Shown: positions 17,184 through 30,872, counted from the first letter of the stretch. The stretch is DNA of 64,000 bases from Cyprinodon diabolis (GCA_030533445.1 CM060062.1:21469829-21533828); one strand, 5' to 3'. The notes: generated by a model not told the origin, from the letters alone. Program-made: numbers and translations.

Positions 17184-20100
17184 AAAGAAAAAAAAATCCA
17201 AATCCAAATCCAAAACCTCGACATTGTGAAATAACTATTGGTGGGGATCCCACTAATCTGGTCTTTTAAGGAACTAATAGAAGCCGTGTTTAGGCGTTCC
17301 CACAAGTCATGCTGTGGATCGAACAAATATGAGGAACAGGGTTTTCCGTTCTGCTAAATTGAAACCAAAATCAATTTGTTTGTTTTTTAGCCTACATGCA
17401 AAACTTTATATGTTGTGAAAACTATCATGCATATCACCCTGAGTACTGTCTTTAATGTTCTATGCAGTGGCAACAGGTTTTAGAAGACTTTGGACTGGAG
17501 TAGAGGTTCCTCCTCCTCCAGGATAGTAGCCCTGAACATGTAGAGTCTTCTACAATGGAGTAGTCCCCCACAATATTAATTCAAATATTAAATATTAATA
17601 TTAATTCTGAATACAATTTCATACCACATTTATTGTAAAGAATTCAAACACACATCTTTCTTTTTCCTAATGTTTATTACTTTGTGTCAGTCTATCATAA
17701 GATCCCTAATGAAAAGGACATCTTTAACCAAACAAAATGTAAAAAAGATATAATGAAAACTTATGCAAGATGCTGTTTACTGACCTGCCTGACATCACAA
17801 ATTAATGTCAAGTTTTCCTGATCTCCCTTGAAACCATTTTTAGTTGTAGTCCTAAAAGCTCATACAGATAATAAATAGGGTTAGACCTGCCAAAACCTTT
17901 CCCTCTGTCAGTGTGATTGATCCTCACAAACACAGACATTGCACGGACGCATGTTTGAATCATAATTCTGAGCTTATGGGAACACGCTTTGTGTCATATG
18001 AATTATTAAAACCCCAAACAAGGATTCAGATCTGCTCAAGAAATCATGAAATACAATAATCTTAGCCTCAGAAAGATATAAAGGGGTAGAACCAAACCCA
18101 CAGCCGCTGCTGTTTGTCAACTATCGCTGGGCAACTCTTTATCTTTAGAAGTGAAACGGCAAGAATTTTCTTCATTATGGATGCTTGCTTGCATGAACCG
18201 TGAACGTTACGCTGTCTGGTGTCAATCAATAAAATAAAATTAATTGTGCTACCTCAGAAGCAGGGAGCCTGAGAGAAATGTATCATCATGTGAATTCCTG
18301 TATACTGCATCATCTAGATTTCCCATCTTATCCTCCCCTGTGTAGCAGCACATCCACTAAACAGTCTTTCTCAAGTTGTTAAAAAAATATCTTCATGTTG
18401 TCTGTAACTCAGAGGTGTTTAAATGCTTAGTAGAAAGCTTTCCTTTAGTAGAGGACAAGGGAATGTAAACATGCTTTAGGTGGAGAACAAAGTGTTTTGG
18501 CTGCATATGTTGGCTAAACTAGCAGGAAGTCTGACGTTAAATGTTGTGCTCCTGCAGTGCCAGGAGACAGACACAGTATATTTCTCTCCATGTCTTGATT
18601 TCCTTTGTGGGTGAATGGAATTTCATCACTTTTTGTCATTGTTTTTCCTTAAGGCTATATCCATGCAAATTATTGGATTTATTCCCTGACCACAGAAGCA
18701 CAGGTGGTGATATGGGAAGATTGGCATGGTAGAGCTCACAGCAGAAGCTTTCAACCACTGGGAGCTCAGAGCAAAAAAATGGCATATATTCTCCCACATG
18801 GAGATTTGTCTCAGGTGCACAGAAGTGCCGCTAAGCTGGAAAACTACGTTACAGCACATATCCCATAATGCTGTCAAGACAAATCTGCCAGCAAAGAAGA
18901 AAAACACAAAGAGTGACAGTTCTTCTTGTGGCATGAGCCTATATCCAAACTTGGATGTGTATGCTGCTGGTTATTGTCTTATTCTGTGCATTGGCATGTG
19001 ACGGTGTGAGCTTCTATCTCAGGAGTGGCCCCGTGTTAGTGTGACAGCATGATTAATGTGGCTCCATACCCTCCGTGTAGTTGACCCTTGTGCCTCTCAC
19101 ATCTAAATAATGAGGAAATTGTTCTTACCAGCTGAACCCCCTCCCCTTTCACAAACAGCCACCGCACACATTCCCTCCAGTGTAGCCAGAAGATTCCTCA
19201 AGTAGAGTTTGCCATCATGGTTTTCCTCATCACATTATCAGCTGGATTTTAAGGGTTGATGGGCATCCACATGCCTATCAGAAGCCAGAGGAAGTCATCA
19301 TGAGCTGACGGTGAGTGGGAGTACAGGCCTGCTGTGACACTTGTAGCACCAGTGCGTTTTACTCTTTGGGCTATACTGCATCACAAGAAGCAGCTGTCCC
19401 TTCCTCTAAGCTCTTTTGCTTGTGTTCTACTTTACAAATAAACCATTCTGAACTAGAATAGCAAATGTTGCCCCATATTGTGACTTACACCAATCGCTAA
19501 ACCTCGCACATGATCGTGATCATTACCAAATTTTAATGAACTGTTGCTTGGCATAAAGCGTACCTCTAAAAATGTCCTTATAATCCTTTCCTCTGGTGTT
19601 TGTTTTGCTTTCATCTTCTTCATTCACTCTGCACTCTGCTTTCTTCTTTGATCATCAAATCAGGACTTTGACGAGGCATGGCTCACCCTTCCTGGGTTTT
19701 GTCTTCAGTATAATACTTCTGGACTTTTGTGAGTCTGATCCTAAAGCTGTCAATAATCACTGCTGCCACCCTCCGGTTTAAGGGGGAGCTGCTTGTTCCA
19801 CAAAATAATGTTAAATAATCCTTCATATGGACTATGATATGATTCACAACAATGTATGGATTGTTGATTGGATTGAGGTGCACCTTTGGTAAAAATTTTA
19901 TTAAAAAGTGTTCATAACTTTTTTATTTATCTTGTAAACAGAGAGACAGGAACAGACAGACAAACAAATATCGGCTAAAAACAAAGATGTAATAAGATGA
20001 AGGCAAGGATGATTTTTTTTAAATATCTGCTTTGTTTCTGCTATCCAAATTTATTTCTAGACCGACAGGGAGGAATGAGATCTTTTACTGTCATAAAACC

Positions 20101-21421
20101 CGCTGGGATGAAACAGTAGCACAAGTGATGGCTTTGTTGGGATACTGTATAAAGCCTCGAACTCAACGCTATTTCTGACACTTGAACTGAAATAAAACTT
20201 CCCGGATGTGAAGTGAAATGTCTTCAAACTTGGAAACAAAGTCCAGTGTATTGTTTTTTTTAATTAGCACAAGTAGCAAAAGTGTTTTAATCTTCTCTAT
20301 TTTGATTAGTTTTCTATTGTTTCAAACTTTTTTTCTGAACTTTCAATAAATTTGTTGTTTAAAATTGTTGATTTACGTCCAATAACTTAGAATTTTCACT
20401 GGAATTTTCTTTTTTTTTTAAAAGCTCAGACATAAAAATTGCTCCTAAACTCCTCTAATCCTTAAGAGTACAATTCTAGACATTTGTAAGTTTTTTTCCT
20501 GATACCTTTAATACATTTACAAAAAAAAAAAAAAAAGAACTGAAAGAAGACATTAGATAGAACCAATAAAAAGATTTTAACTTTTTAGTTTGTTTAGAAT
20601 AGTGATATCAAATTCCACTCCATGGCTGCTGTCCTGTAGGTTGTGAAACATTGCTGACTCAACAAAACAGATTTAAATTACTGTCTGGCTACAGATCTAA
20701 TGTGAAAATTAATATGTATCACTGCACACCTACAAAAGGCAATATTAAACGGTTCTTAGTGGTAACAATAAACCCTATTTAGAGACCTAGATATTGCTGT
20801 CCCAGATGTTCCTTAGTCTGAAATCCTGCAGGAAGAGGAATTTTCCTTCTAGCTATTTCTTTTGAAGCTTGATCCAGTTGTGCCTCTTTAAGTGTGCTGT
20901 CTTCATCCCCAGTGACTGTTTCATCACCTTTTGATGCAAATGATGGTTGTGTGATGACATTTGCCTGAACGACTTCCCAAAAGGAGCAAGAAACAAAGGA
21001 AAGATGGCCTTATTGTGTGCTGCTCTGTGTGTAATATGTTTGTGAGAATGTTCACAATGGTAGTCTATACCCAGTACACTATCAATGTCCAATTAAATCT
21101 GCATTTCTGCATGTGTTAAAGATGGGAATTGATTTCTGATGGTGGCTGCTAAACAGACATTAGAAAATTTAGAACTTGAACATAATCAAATAAAGATGAC
21201 ACAGATAAAACTAGAGTTTGTACTTTAGGAAAACATGTAAAAAGAAAAAAAGAAGAAGACCATCCAATTAACTGTAGCTTTATAGTTTTTTTTTACTTGC
21301 CTTATATTCTTTATCTTCATATCTCCAGATGAGAGTTAAGGATCACCCTGTACAGTGTCATAATCTTGCACTGATGTCTGGTCTGAATACTCATTTCACA
21401 CACCTGCTTAGCTCCACCCAA
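17184..21421. other. intergenic, no gene recognised
   Basis: No conserved exon, RNA gene or clear element was found. Around 20600-20680 a short piece (GGCTGCTGTCCTGTAGGTT) faintly resembles the hAT MITE at 51389-51592. Confidence 0.5.
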
Positions 21422-22421
21422 TTTCTTTTACAGTACAGATTCCATTCAGTAACCATGTAATTTGATGTTTTTTACTTGGTAATAATGCACTTATGTACAG
21501 GAGAAACTCTATGAAGACAGTAAGTAAAACAGCACAAACCAAATAGGTTACATCGTAATAATTGCATAATATCTTAGAAACATGTGAGGCTTTCTTTTAC
21601 AGAACAGATTCTAAATATTTACCGATTAATTATATTTCTTTTACTTGGTAATATTGCACCAATTAGTTTTGGTAGTCTTTCAAGAGCTCAAAAAACCCCA
21701 ACAACATTCTAACCGATATAACTTAGACGGCAAATGATACTTTAATACCAAAGAAAGTCTGAATTGATTTTAAAGTACAATCTCATTTTATTTACCCAGC
21801 AGTTTACTTAATTTCATATGATAAAATGCAGTAGCTTACACTCGTAATGTAGAAAAACAGGTAACTAATGCATTATAAAACTGAACTCAAGTTAAATATA
21901 AATAAGAGTTTAGTTAAGAAGATTAGCTTGCTTTTTTCTATGTTTGGTTTTGTTTTATATGGCAAGTAATTAACTACATTTTACTTGATAATTAACACAT
22001 TAATTTATTACGTGGTAATAATGGTTTGAAATCTAAGAAGTCTGATTTTACCCTGTCTACCTGAAATTGTGAACCACTGTTCTTTCCTGGTCACAAATTA
22101 CAATTTACTTCGCAATCTGTTGGTAGGTGGTGGGCAATAATAAAAACTATGCGGTAACCTGATGGTAATTACCCACCAAAATTCTCTATTCTTACATAGT
22201 AATATGCAATTGCAATAATTACATGCAAGTAATTACTTTGAAATTATATACCTTTATTTTGTGGTAATTACCAAATAAAGTTTTTCTTGTTACCTAGTAA
22301 TTATATACCTTAATTTTGTGGTAATTACCAAATAAAGTTTTCTTGTTACCTAGTAATATAGTGTAACTTGCTATGTTATTACCATATTATTACATGGATA
22401 TTACATGTACTGTAAAAGAAA
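21422..22421. mobile_element. putative AT-rich non-autonomous element with 16-bp inverted ends
   Basis: TTTCTTTTACAGTACA at 21422-21437 is a perfect inverted match of TGTACTGTAAAAGAAA at 22406-22421. The interior has repeated TTACTTGGTAATA/TTACCTAGTAATA motifs in both orientations and a two-copy tandem of about 57 bp at 22243-22356. A further near-copy of the terminal motif lies at about 21594 (CTTTCTTTTACAGAACAG). No target duplication is obvious, and there is no coding capacity. Confidence 0.5.
22243..22356. repeat. tandem duplication, about 57-bp period
   Basis: The unit runs TTATATACCTTTATTTTGTG, then GTAATTACCAAATAAAG and TTACCTAGTAA, and occurs twice with few differences. It is inside the AT-rich element. 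Confidence 0.85.
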
Positions 22422-23346
22422 GCATTACCCACAATTCTTATTAACTGCTTAACTTATCCACCTGCATTAGTCTCTATTTAACCAGCCTTCAGGCCCGTCA
22501 TCAGTGCCTGGTTATTTTCAAGCTTTTGGTAGAATTCCTGTATTCTGATTGCCTGATCCCAACCTATTCCGCCTTTTTCAGAAAAATAAAAGATTAATCC
22601 TTGGGGTTCAGTGACATGAAATAGTTTTATGCCAATTTTCCACAATTTTGGCAAATGGATAAGAGATATGAGAGAATAAAGAAATATGAAACGCAAGTGG
22701 AGAGCATGGAAAAAAAGCATCATAGTAGCACAGAGGCTGCACTTGGTGCACATACATTAAGAGGTCATGATAATCGCATAAGCATGTCATCTGTAGTATT
22801 GGAATAGTATAGTTGGAATACATCAGTATTATATACAATTTCTAGCTTATATTAGCAATTTGGAAACTTTAACTTTTCCAACACTATAACTATAAGCCCC
22901 TGAGAATAGCCTTCCTATCCTTACTGAGGCAGTGCATTCATGCAACCACCAACTTGACACTGAAATCTGAATTATCTCGCTGCTGCTTAACTGAAGACCC
23001 AGCTCAATTTGTATTCCAAGCATTATTCCGAGAGCTACTTGTATCTTACTCCTTTTGGGAATAAATATTGTTTTTGCACTTTTCTGACATTTAGTCTTTC
23101 ACTTTTCTTCTTTCTTTTTGCAGTTCCACTTCACTTTGCTGATTCACTCAGATTCATTGAGACTCATTGTTTACTCATTTCACATTTTTACAATAACATT
23201 GTTCCAGACACATGGTTTTGTTATGGAAAACATGCACTAAAGTGCTCTGTTTACTAACAAAGTGTGAAACACAGAAATAAAATATAAAACACCAGGGCAC
23301 TATAATTTCATCAGAGTACATTTGGATGCAACTGAACAACATAGGC
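22422..23346. other. intergenic, no gene recognised
   Basis: No conserved motif was identified. Confidence 0.5.
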
Positions 23347-23699
23347 GCAGTGAGAAAAATAAGTATTTTAACACTCTGCTATTTTGCAAGTTGGAAATCA
23401 TGAAATGGTGATTTTGTCATTGTAGGTGCAATTCCACTGTGAGAGACATAATGTAAGGGTTTTTGAACTATATATTTTTATGATTCAGCTGCAAATAAGT
23501 ATTTGAACTCCTGTCTGTCAGCTAGAATTCTGACCCTCTTTAAGTTATTAGACTGCCTTCAAAATGTTCACCTCCACTCCATTTATTAACCTAAAGTAGC
23601 TGCATAAAGACACCTGTCCACCGCATACAACCAGTAAGAATCCAACTACCAACATGGCCAAGATCAAGAGTTGTCCAAAGACACTAAAGACAAAGTTGG

Positions 23700-23798
23700 A
23701 TACCTCTACAGAGCTGTACTGAAATTTAATTTTGTATACAGTCTGTGTGTACAAAATGACAATAAAGTCTGTCTAAGTCTAAGTGTAAGTAAAGGGCT
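23700..23798 (+). repeat. nested retroposon 3' tail
   Basis: TTTTGTATACAGTCTGTGTG, then TACAAAATGACAATAAAGTC and a (TCTAAG)n-like tail, interrupts the Tc1 transposase frame. A related tail occurs at 52370-52435. It looks like the 3' end of a LINE or SINE. Confidence 0.5.
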
Positions 23799-23859
23799 GC
23801 GAGGAAATTGCCAAGCATCTTGGTGAAAAAAGGTCCACTGTTGGAGCAATCATTAGACC

Positions 23860-24076
23860 CTACTGATGATGGTCAGAGGGCTCGGTGGCACCAGTGTAAG
23901 GCAACCTCGCTTCTGTAAGTGAGCCCCAGGGCAGCTGTGGCATGTACAATGTAGCTTGCCACCATCATTGTGTAAGTGTGTGCGTGAATGGGTAAATGAC
24001 TAATTGTAGTGTAAAGCACTTTGATCAAGTATCCTGACTTGAAAAAGCGCTATACAAGTACATACCATTTACCATT
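23860..24076 (+). repeat. nested common teleost repeat
   Basis: GGGCAGCTGTGGCATGTACA, then TGTAGCTTGCCACCATCATT, GTGTAAAGCACTTTGATCAA and AAAAAGCGCTATACAAGTA form a well-known teleost repeat body, ending in CCATTTACCATT. It splits the Tc1 coding sequence between ATTAG and AAAATGGAAG. Confidence 0.6.
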
Positions 24077-24989
24077 ATAGAAAATGGAAGAAGCTAAACA
24101 TGACTGTCAATCTCACTGGGACTGAGGCTCAATGATAGATCTCACCTCTTGGGGTCCCAATGATCTTAAGAAAGGTAAGGAATCAGCCAAGAACTACACA
24201 GGAGGAGCTGGTCTATGCCCTGAAAAGAGCTGACACCACCGTTTCCAAGGTTAATGTTGGTTATGCACTAAGACGTCATGGTTTGAAGCCATTTATGGCA
24301 CGGAAAGTTTCCTTAAACTAGCACATGTCGAGGCCCGTCTTAAGAATGCCAGTGACAATTTGGATGATCCAGAGGAGTTATGGGAGAAACCCATGTTGTT
24401 AGATGGGACCAGAATAGAACTTTTTGGTAATAAATCCATGTTTGGGGGAAGAAGAAGGATGAGCACCATTCCAAGAACACCATCCTTATTGTGAAGCATG
24501 GGGGTGGTAGCATCATGCTTTGGGGTAATTTTTCTGCACATGGGACACGGCAACCACACTGTATTAAGGAGAGGATGACTGGGGCCATGTGTTGCAAAAT
24601 TTTGGGGAACAACCTCCTTCCCTCAGCATTGAAGATAGGTGGAGGCTGGGTCTTCCAACATGACAATGAATGCGCTGAATATTAACATTGATTTTCTCAG
24701 GTGTTCAAATATGTATTTGCAGCTGTATCATATAAATAAATACTTCAAAAATCATATATTATGACTTCTGCATATTTTTTTTAGATTATGTCTCTCAAAG
24801 TGGACATGCACCTACAATGACAATTTAAGACCCCTCCATGTTTTCTGTGGGAGAACTTGCAAAATAGCAGTGTGTTCAAATACTTATTTTCCTCACTCAA
24901 TATACATGTGTTCCTATTAAAATAAAGAATCTCTCATCTAAAAAAGCTCAACTTACAGAATTTCTAAAGTTGTCAATTTTCAGCTGAAA

Positions 24990-25293
24990 CTATTTGGGTG
25001 CTGGTGCCTATCTCCAGCTGTCTAGTGGTAGAGAGGCGGGGTACACCCTGAACAGGTCGCCAGTCCATCGCAGGGCAACATAGAACCAAACAGGACAAAC
25101 AACCATTCACGAAGCCAATTTACCTAACAGTCATGTTTTTGGACTGTGGCAGGAAGTCGGAGTACCGGAGAGAACCCATGCATGCCCCGGGAGAACATGC
25201 AAACTCCATGCAGTAAGACCAGGGGTAAGAATCTAACCCAGAACCTTCTTGCTGCAAGGCAGCAGTGCTATACCCAGTGTGCCACTGAGCAGT
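24990..25293 (+). repeat. common teleost interspersed repeat, copy 2
   Basis: The most complete copy in the window: GGTGCTGGTGCCTATCTCCA, then GGTACACCCTGAACAGGTCG, CAGTCCATCGCAGGGCAACA, GTCATGTTTTTGGACTGTGG, and CCTTCTTGCTGCAAGGCAGC near its end. See 12413-12545 and 16975-17183. Confidence 0.8.
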
Positions 25294-28048
25294 AAATGGG
25301 AAAACCAATGATTCACAAAATAAAAATAAAAAACTAACCATAAACTTTGGATCAGTGATGAAACATTTGCTTTATCAAGTTCTTTCTCTCAATTTACCAA
25401 ATGGATTCAAAACAACTTAAAAGTTTATTTTCAGTAAATAATAATAAGGAGCTTTAGAAATACTGTAGAGAGGGAGACAATGTGTTTTTATTGTTTCCTG
25501 TGTGTCCCCTAAGAAAACCTTTTCATTCATTCATTTTTCATTATGAGAGGAAACACAAATATTTTATAGAATTACTTGTTCGGGTGGGAAAACAAGTAAG
25601 AATCTAAAACAAGCTATAAAGGGAATCATCATCATTATCTGAGGAGGAAGGAAGGGAGAGACGCAGGGACTGAGCTGAATCTGCAGCACAAAAAAATGAA
25701 GATATACTTTACAGCCCAATTTGCTGCAGGAATTTCTCTGTAGTTCTTAAAGCACCACCCTGCCAAATTTTAATGTCAAGCGGGTGAATCTATCCTTCTT
25801 TATGCCGTAAGGTTATATAACAACTAGAGCATCGCTAATACACATGCAGCTGGAAGCAGATGACTGAGTGCTGCAACCAAAAATAATTATTACATGTAAA
25901 ATACTTCCTTTTTGTGCTTTGTGGGTTATCTGTGCTCCATTCAAAGGTTTGACAGACATTTTGACATCAGTCTTTTAAAAGAAGCACTGCACACCACGAG
26001 TGAGATCATAGAAAGTAATTTTTTATAAACCACTGAAGAGGTTTATGGTTGAAACAACTGACAGGTTTTTCTAGCTAAGTGTGGAGACTTTGGTCTTTGC
26101 ACCCCACAGCGTAAGAAAGAAGCAAAGGAATAGCAATGCAATTCACCCCCGGGATAAAATGGCTTCCTTTGTCGCACATGGCCTTGAATAACTTCAACCC
26201 TGCACCTGATATCTCATGCAGCGTGTGTGAGCTCAGAGGTGTTGCTGCACCAATAACAGCTGTGCTGGGAGAGGCAGACGACGGCTGTGTTTTCACAGGG
26301 ATTCAGACTGTCAGGAGGGCTGAGTGATGACCTCCATCTCACACACTTTATATCCTGTTCACACACAGAGTTTCAATCCTGAAAACAAAAGACAGCCTTC
26401 TGCATGAAGTTCAGGGAATAAATCTGTAGCTTAACGATGCGGGCTGACAGTAAAAGAGACAGTGAGTGGATCAGATTTGAAGGTGGGGCTTGGACATAAA
26501 AGTGGCCATGACTGTTACAGTGCCTTTGAGAAATATTTACAAGCCCAAAACTTGTTTTACTCTTTGCTTCATTCAAACCACAAACAGCACTGCTTTTTTT
26601 CATAGGGAATGCATTTGATAGATGCCATTGAAATTACTTTACATAAAGCTTAGTTAAGCCTTAGTTTGGCCAATTGTCTCCAAACGTCACACATTCACTA
26701 AACAATCTGTGTCATCTGATCTTATTAGAGATCCATCTTGTTTTGTAAAGGCCTTAGGGGTTTATCGGAGAACATAGGTGAATAAGCTACATAATACAAG
26801 AACACAAGCAGTAACATAGTAGTTATGCAGAATGCTTTAAAGAAGTTGAAAGCTAAGTTAAGTCATGAATCCACACCCCAAAGCTGTGAACATCTCACAC
26901 AGTGCTCACTGTTCATTTTACCGTCAAAAAAACTGATTGAATGTGTTACAGCTTTGAAAACTACTAAGATATACTTGTCGACCTGATCAAAACTGACTGG
27001 TTGAAGGAAGCCTTATTTACCAAAGTATTTAAAAAAAAAATACCTTTGGAAGAGTTGGAGATATACACAGCAAAGTGGAATGATTAGTAAACAAGGCAAC
27101 TATTAATTAGAACCTCTACTACCACATACTACTGACCTATGTGAAAGAGCCAGCAGTTGTGTATATTATATCCTTTGTGACACATGGTGGTGGTCATATT
27201 TCCTTTTGGGATGTGGGGAGTCAATATAAAGATGAATGAAGCTACATAAAAGATATTGTGAATACTGTTGTAAGTGACACTACGTAATAACATCAGAGAT
27301 TCATGTATTTAAAGAACATGACAGTTGAAAGGACTTAAAATAAACAAATGAGGTGAAATATACTCAAGCTATGCTTGAAGATAAAAAGGCAACCATCTTT
27401 AAAACCATAACAGGAATATTAAAACTTTGATCTTCAAATAAATATTTTTATCTTCTGTGGATAAATTACAGTAAAAAATATCTTCTGCAAATGCAGTTCA
27501 GTAAAGACAGTCTTTTTGCTGTCTGGCTGAAGCTAAGGTATTAAAGCTGAAACAATCTTCTGTGTAGAAATTGAAACTAGAAAGCTGACTAAAATGTCTT
27601 ACTGCCCCCTCTTGGTTGTTTTTGGATCATTAAAGGCAATTTCATCAGAGAAAAAAAAAACCTTCCAAGACATCCTCTCTGTTTTCCCTTGTTGTTTTGC
27701 TGCAACATAGCAGGCTGTCTCATTACTCTCACACATTCCATATTGTTGCTGGTGAGATCTTTGCCTCATTCTCCCTTTTTATTCGCCTGAAATAACAACA
27801 TGTATCTTGCTTGGCTTCGGACCAGTACTTGATTTCTGTTGGCAAACTCCAGTGCTTCAAACAAAGATGGAGTGAGAAAATTGGCCCCAGGGCCAACTGG
27901 CTGAGGTTCCATGAGGCTGATGCACTGTAATGAGGGGATGACAACATTACCACAGGGTCAGGTGTCAGTCAGGGAGGGGAAGAGGCACGGTTCAGTTACT
28001 TCTTGAGAAAAAAATTTGGATGCTCACGTCTCTAAACAAAATACCAAC
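25294..28048. other. intergenic, no gene recognised
   Basis: Frames up to 76 codons have no motif support. No repeat family was identified. Confidence 0.5.
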
Positions 28049-28086
28049 CTAGGACTCGGTGAGCTCGTTATCATCGTACAGCGTTC
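28049..28086 (-). CDS. candidate C-terminal exon of an unidentified minus-strand gene
   Basis: On the minus strand CTCCCCCTGCAG is followed by two bases and 11 sense codons, reading TLYDDNELTES, then TAG. It has a consensus 3' splice site, a pyrimidine stretch and an acidic hydrophilic tail like many protein C-termini. A possible upstream partner lies at 28222-28270 (ESACMSDDTAEQAVPE, with a matching phase and a weak donor GTAGTT). I do not recognise the protein and found no other exon upstream. It may be chance. Confidence 0.25.
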
Positions 28087-30179
28087 CTGCAGGGGGAGAA
28101 ACACATAATACAGCAGGGCTTAGATTTGTGCTTTAACACAAGGGCTGCTTAGGGAATCATTACAGTATGCATTAACCAAGAGAGATTAAAAATGACAAAA
28201 ATTAAGAGAGGTTGAAAAAACTACTTTCAGGGACAGCTTGCTCTGCTGTATCATCGCTCATGCATGCTGATTCCTGAAGTTTATTAAATGGAATACCAAC
28301 TAGAGTACTAACTGGATATTATTATTATCCTCATCAATAGGGACTTTTCCTCTGGGCCAATTGCCAAAGAAATTACAGCCTGGTGTAAAAAGCTGCTCGT
28401 ATTCAGATGAAATAACCTTCAGTGCTCGCTGACAGGAGAGGATAAAGACAGGAATGGTTTCAGTTTAAACCATAAAGGGATTTTTTGTTTGTTTGTATTT
28501 TTACACAAATGTAAGAGAAGATGAGACATATAACACTGAGCTGCTGGAGAAGAACAAGAACGGTCATACACGTTAAAAATTAGAAGCTTGTCCATGTCTC
28601 AACAGCACTCTGTAATCACATCAAGGAATAAGCGTGTCGCTCATTTGATGAAAGTCGGCCATAAATGTAATAAAGCTGAGTAGGTTATTAGAAGTGCCAC
28701 AGGCTATTTTATAGTGGCTCACGCACCTCATATTGGATTATGGAGAGAAATATGATGAAGCAAGGAAGTAGAGCTTGCCCATTTACGAAGGACCATGGGG
28801 GGCTTAATCGCTTGTGACTAAGTTCATTCATACACATTAATTCCTGCAGCAGTGACAATCTGTGGCATGTTTCTGAGCACTATAAAAATTGCTTAGGGAT
28901 CCGTGAAAGGGTTCTGCAGTTTGCCCACATGTTGCCTGTAATCTAACTATTCAGGTCACTGACAGACCTTCACAGATCAAAGTGCAGCCCATACAGCCAG
29001 CACTTGATGATAAAAGTTTCAAAACAGCTCTTAAAAAGTTTCCTTTTTCAGTGCAGACGCATATTATTTTACTTCCAAGGGACAATGCATGTTTTCAAGA
29101 AAGTAAATTAACTCAGTAGAAAAGAAATAGTTTTTGTTTCATAAAAAAAAAAAAAATCAAACAACACTGAACTTCCTTCAAAATCAGTAGAACATAGAAT
29201 TATTTATTTATTTGCATGACTCTTTTGTTAGGGGAATTAATACAAGGATTCAGAGGCCTGACATGATTCAATCTTCCATTGCCACCTCAATCCACAGGGT
29301 CAAATCCTACAGAAAAGCTTGTTTGTGAGCTAAATAGAAAACAGACAGCAGGAGAGTGTGCAGGCATCATTATTTGCCCTACGTGTTGTCCTGTACCAGA
29401 GTTACACTATGTACGACTGTGAGTGTAGGAGAAAATAACAGCTGAGCAGTAGTTGAATTGTTTACATTTTCCAATCTTCCAGCTAATGTCAAGATGCAAC
29501 CACCAAACTTTTCACAAAACTCAGAAAACCAGATGATAGAGTAGAAAACTGATACTTTTATTGTCTAGCTTTTTAAGTCTGGTTTCCCTATTTCCATTTA
29601 AAAGTATGTAAAGAACACATTTGATGACATGTTACTAGAGCCTAGTATATTCCACGCACCTATTATCAGTTCCCGTTTAGCTAACCACAGAGAAATGATA
29701 AATAAAGGGTAGTGGCTTAGACGAAACCCAGACAGATGGACGTTTTCTGAGTAAACCTCAATCTTACCAGTATCTTCTGAATGGACCATTTCCAGCCTTG
29801 TGTATGCATTTCATTTTATCTCCAGTGTTGCTGCCAGATATTTGCAGAAGTAAAAAGATTATTTTGTTTAAGCAAACAAAGCTTCCTCCTGTGCTTCAGA
29901 GCACAAAATTAGCTGAAATCCTTTGGAGTGACACACAGCAAATGAGCCACAAAGCCAATGCAAACAATGAGTCAGACTCCAAAATGCAGGAGAAATGCAG
30001 CATTTCCTCAGTGATGAGTCTGTGATTAAAGATTTGCTGTGAGTAATGTAATGAGAAAATTAACCCTCTTGTCATTTTTTATCTGTTTATTTACATTTGG
30101 TTTAAACATAAGGATTTCCATTAAACTTGGATTACCTCTTAAAATACCTAATTTAACAAACCACAATATATTGTTTTGA
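28087..30179. other. intergenic, no gene recognised
   Basis: No conserved coding block, repeat family or RNA gene was identified apart from the weak exon candidate noted at 28049-28086. Confidence 0.45.
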
Positions 30180-30209
30180 TTTAATTAAGATAAAACAGAG
30201 CCAGCCTTC
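30180..30209 (-). pseudogene. LINE reverse transcriptase fragment, distal side of the provirus
   Basis: On the minus strand this reads on from the segment at 42163: KAGSVLS then a stop. It is the short remaining piece of the LINE into which the provirus inserted, and it loses similarity beyond about 30180. Confidence 0.55.
30206..30209. repeat. provirus target-site duplication, left copy
   Basis: CTTC immediately precedes the 5' LTR and is repeated at 42163-42166 after the 3' LTR. Four-base duplications are usual for gamma- and epsilon-type retroviruses. Confidence 0.9.
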
Positions 30210-30800
30210 TGTAGTGTATTATTTGTCATAAATGATTAGAATAAAACAAGAATCAAAAGTTTTAAATGATTAAAGAGAATTGTGTTCATGAATACATTTA
30301 TGTAGGCCAAGAGGAGAAAAACAGAGCAATGAGTGTGTGTAACTGCTGCACCTGACTGTAAGAGGAAGAAAAGCACACTCATCTGCTGGAAAGCACAGGA
30401 TTAAGGCCCTTAGTGATAAGAAAAAGCACCCTCATAAAAATGAAGTATTTGACATATCAAGGTTAACCAGCTCAGCAAAATTTGGCCATACAACTTGTGA
30501 TAAATAGAGTTGTTATTTTCAAGGCACAATGTGCAGTACTGATCCCAGAAGGGGTGATGCTTTGACTGAGACACAAAGAGGAACACTAGGCCAGACTGAC
30601 ATGGCTTAAAGTAGGGAAAGGATAAGTTTCAACATGTTTTTGACTAAACCGTCATAAGTTTCTGCATGGCCTGAGAGAGTGCTCTCACAAGTATGAGATG
30701 TGTCTATGAATGTTACCGTGTTTTGCAGATAAATATCAATGTGACCTTTACCAATGACTGAAATATGTTCTGAAGGGGGTTTTTCCACCGATAAGAAATG

Positions 30801-30807
30801 TATAAAA
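30801..30807 (+). promoter_or_regulatory. LTR TATA box
   Basis: TATAAAA within TATAAAAGGG. Initiation is expected near 30830. The same element in the 3' LTR is at 41945-41951 and could drive transcription into the DNA downstream of the provirus. Confidence 0.85.
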
Positions 30808-30872
30808 GGGAGCTGGTTTCACCATTTGTCAGCTTCGGCTCACCAGCGCTGTGTAAATATGTAGTGTTTAGC

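Larger units (their letters stand above)
23347..24898 (+). mobile_element. defective Tc1-like transposon with nested insertions
   Basis: The ends are long imperfect inverted repeats: left begins CAGTGAGAAAAATAAGTATT and right (complemented) begins GAGTGAGGAAAATAAGTATT, both continuing through CTGCTATTTTGCAAGTT. The interior carries broken Tc1 transposase coding sequence from about 23655 to 24685, including the [13 protein letters not shown] and VFQHDNE blocks. The part after the second catalytic Asp, with the final Glu, is deleted. Two unrelated repeats have inserted into it (about 23700-23798 and 23860-24076). Confidence 0.8.
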
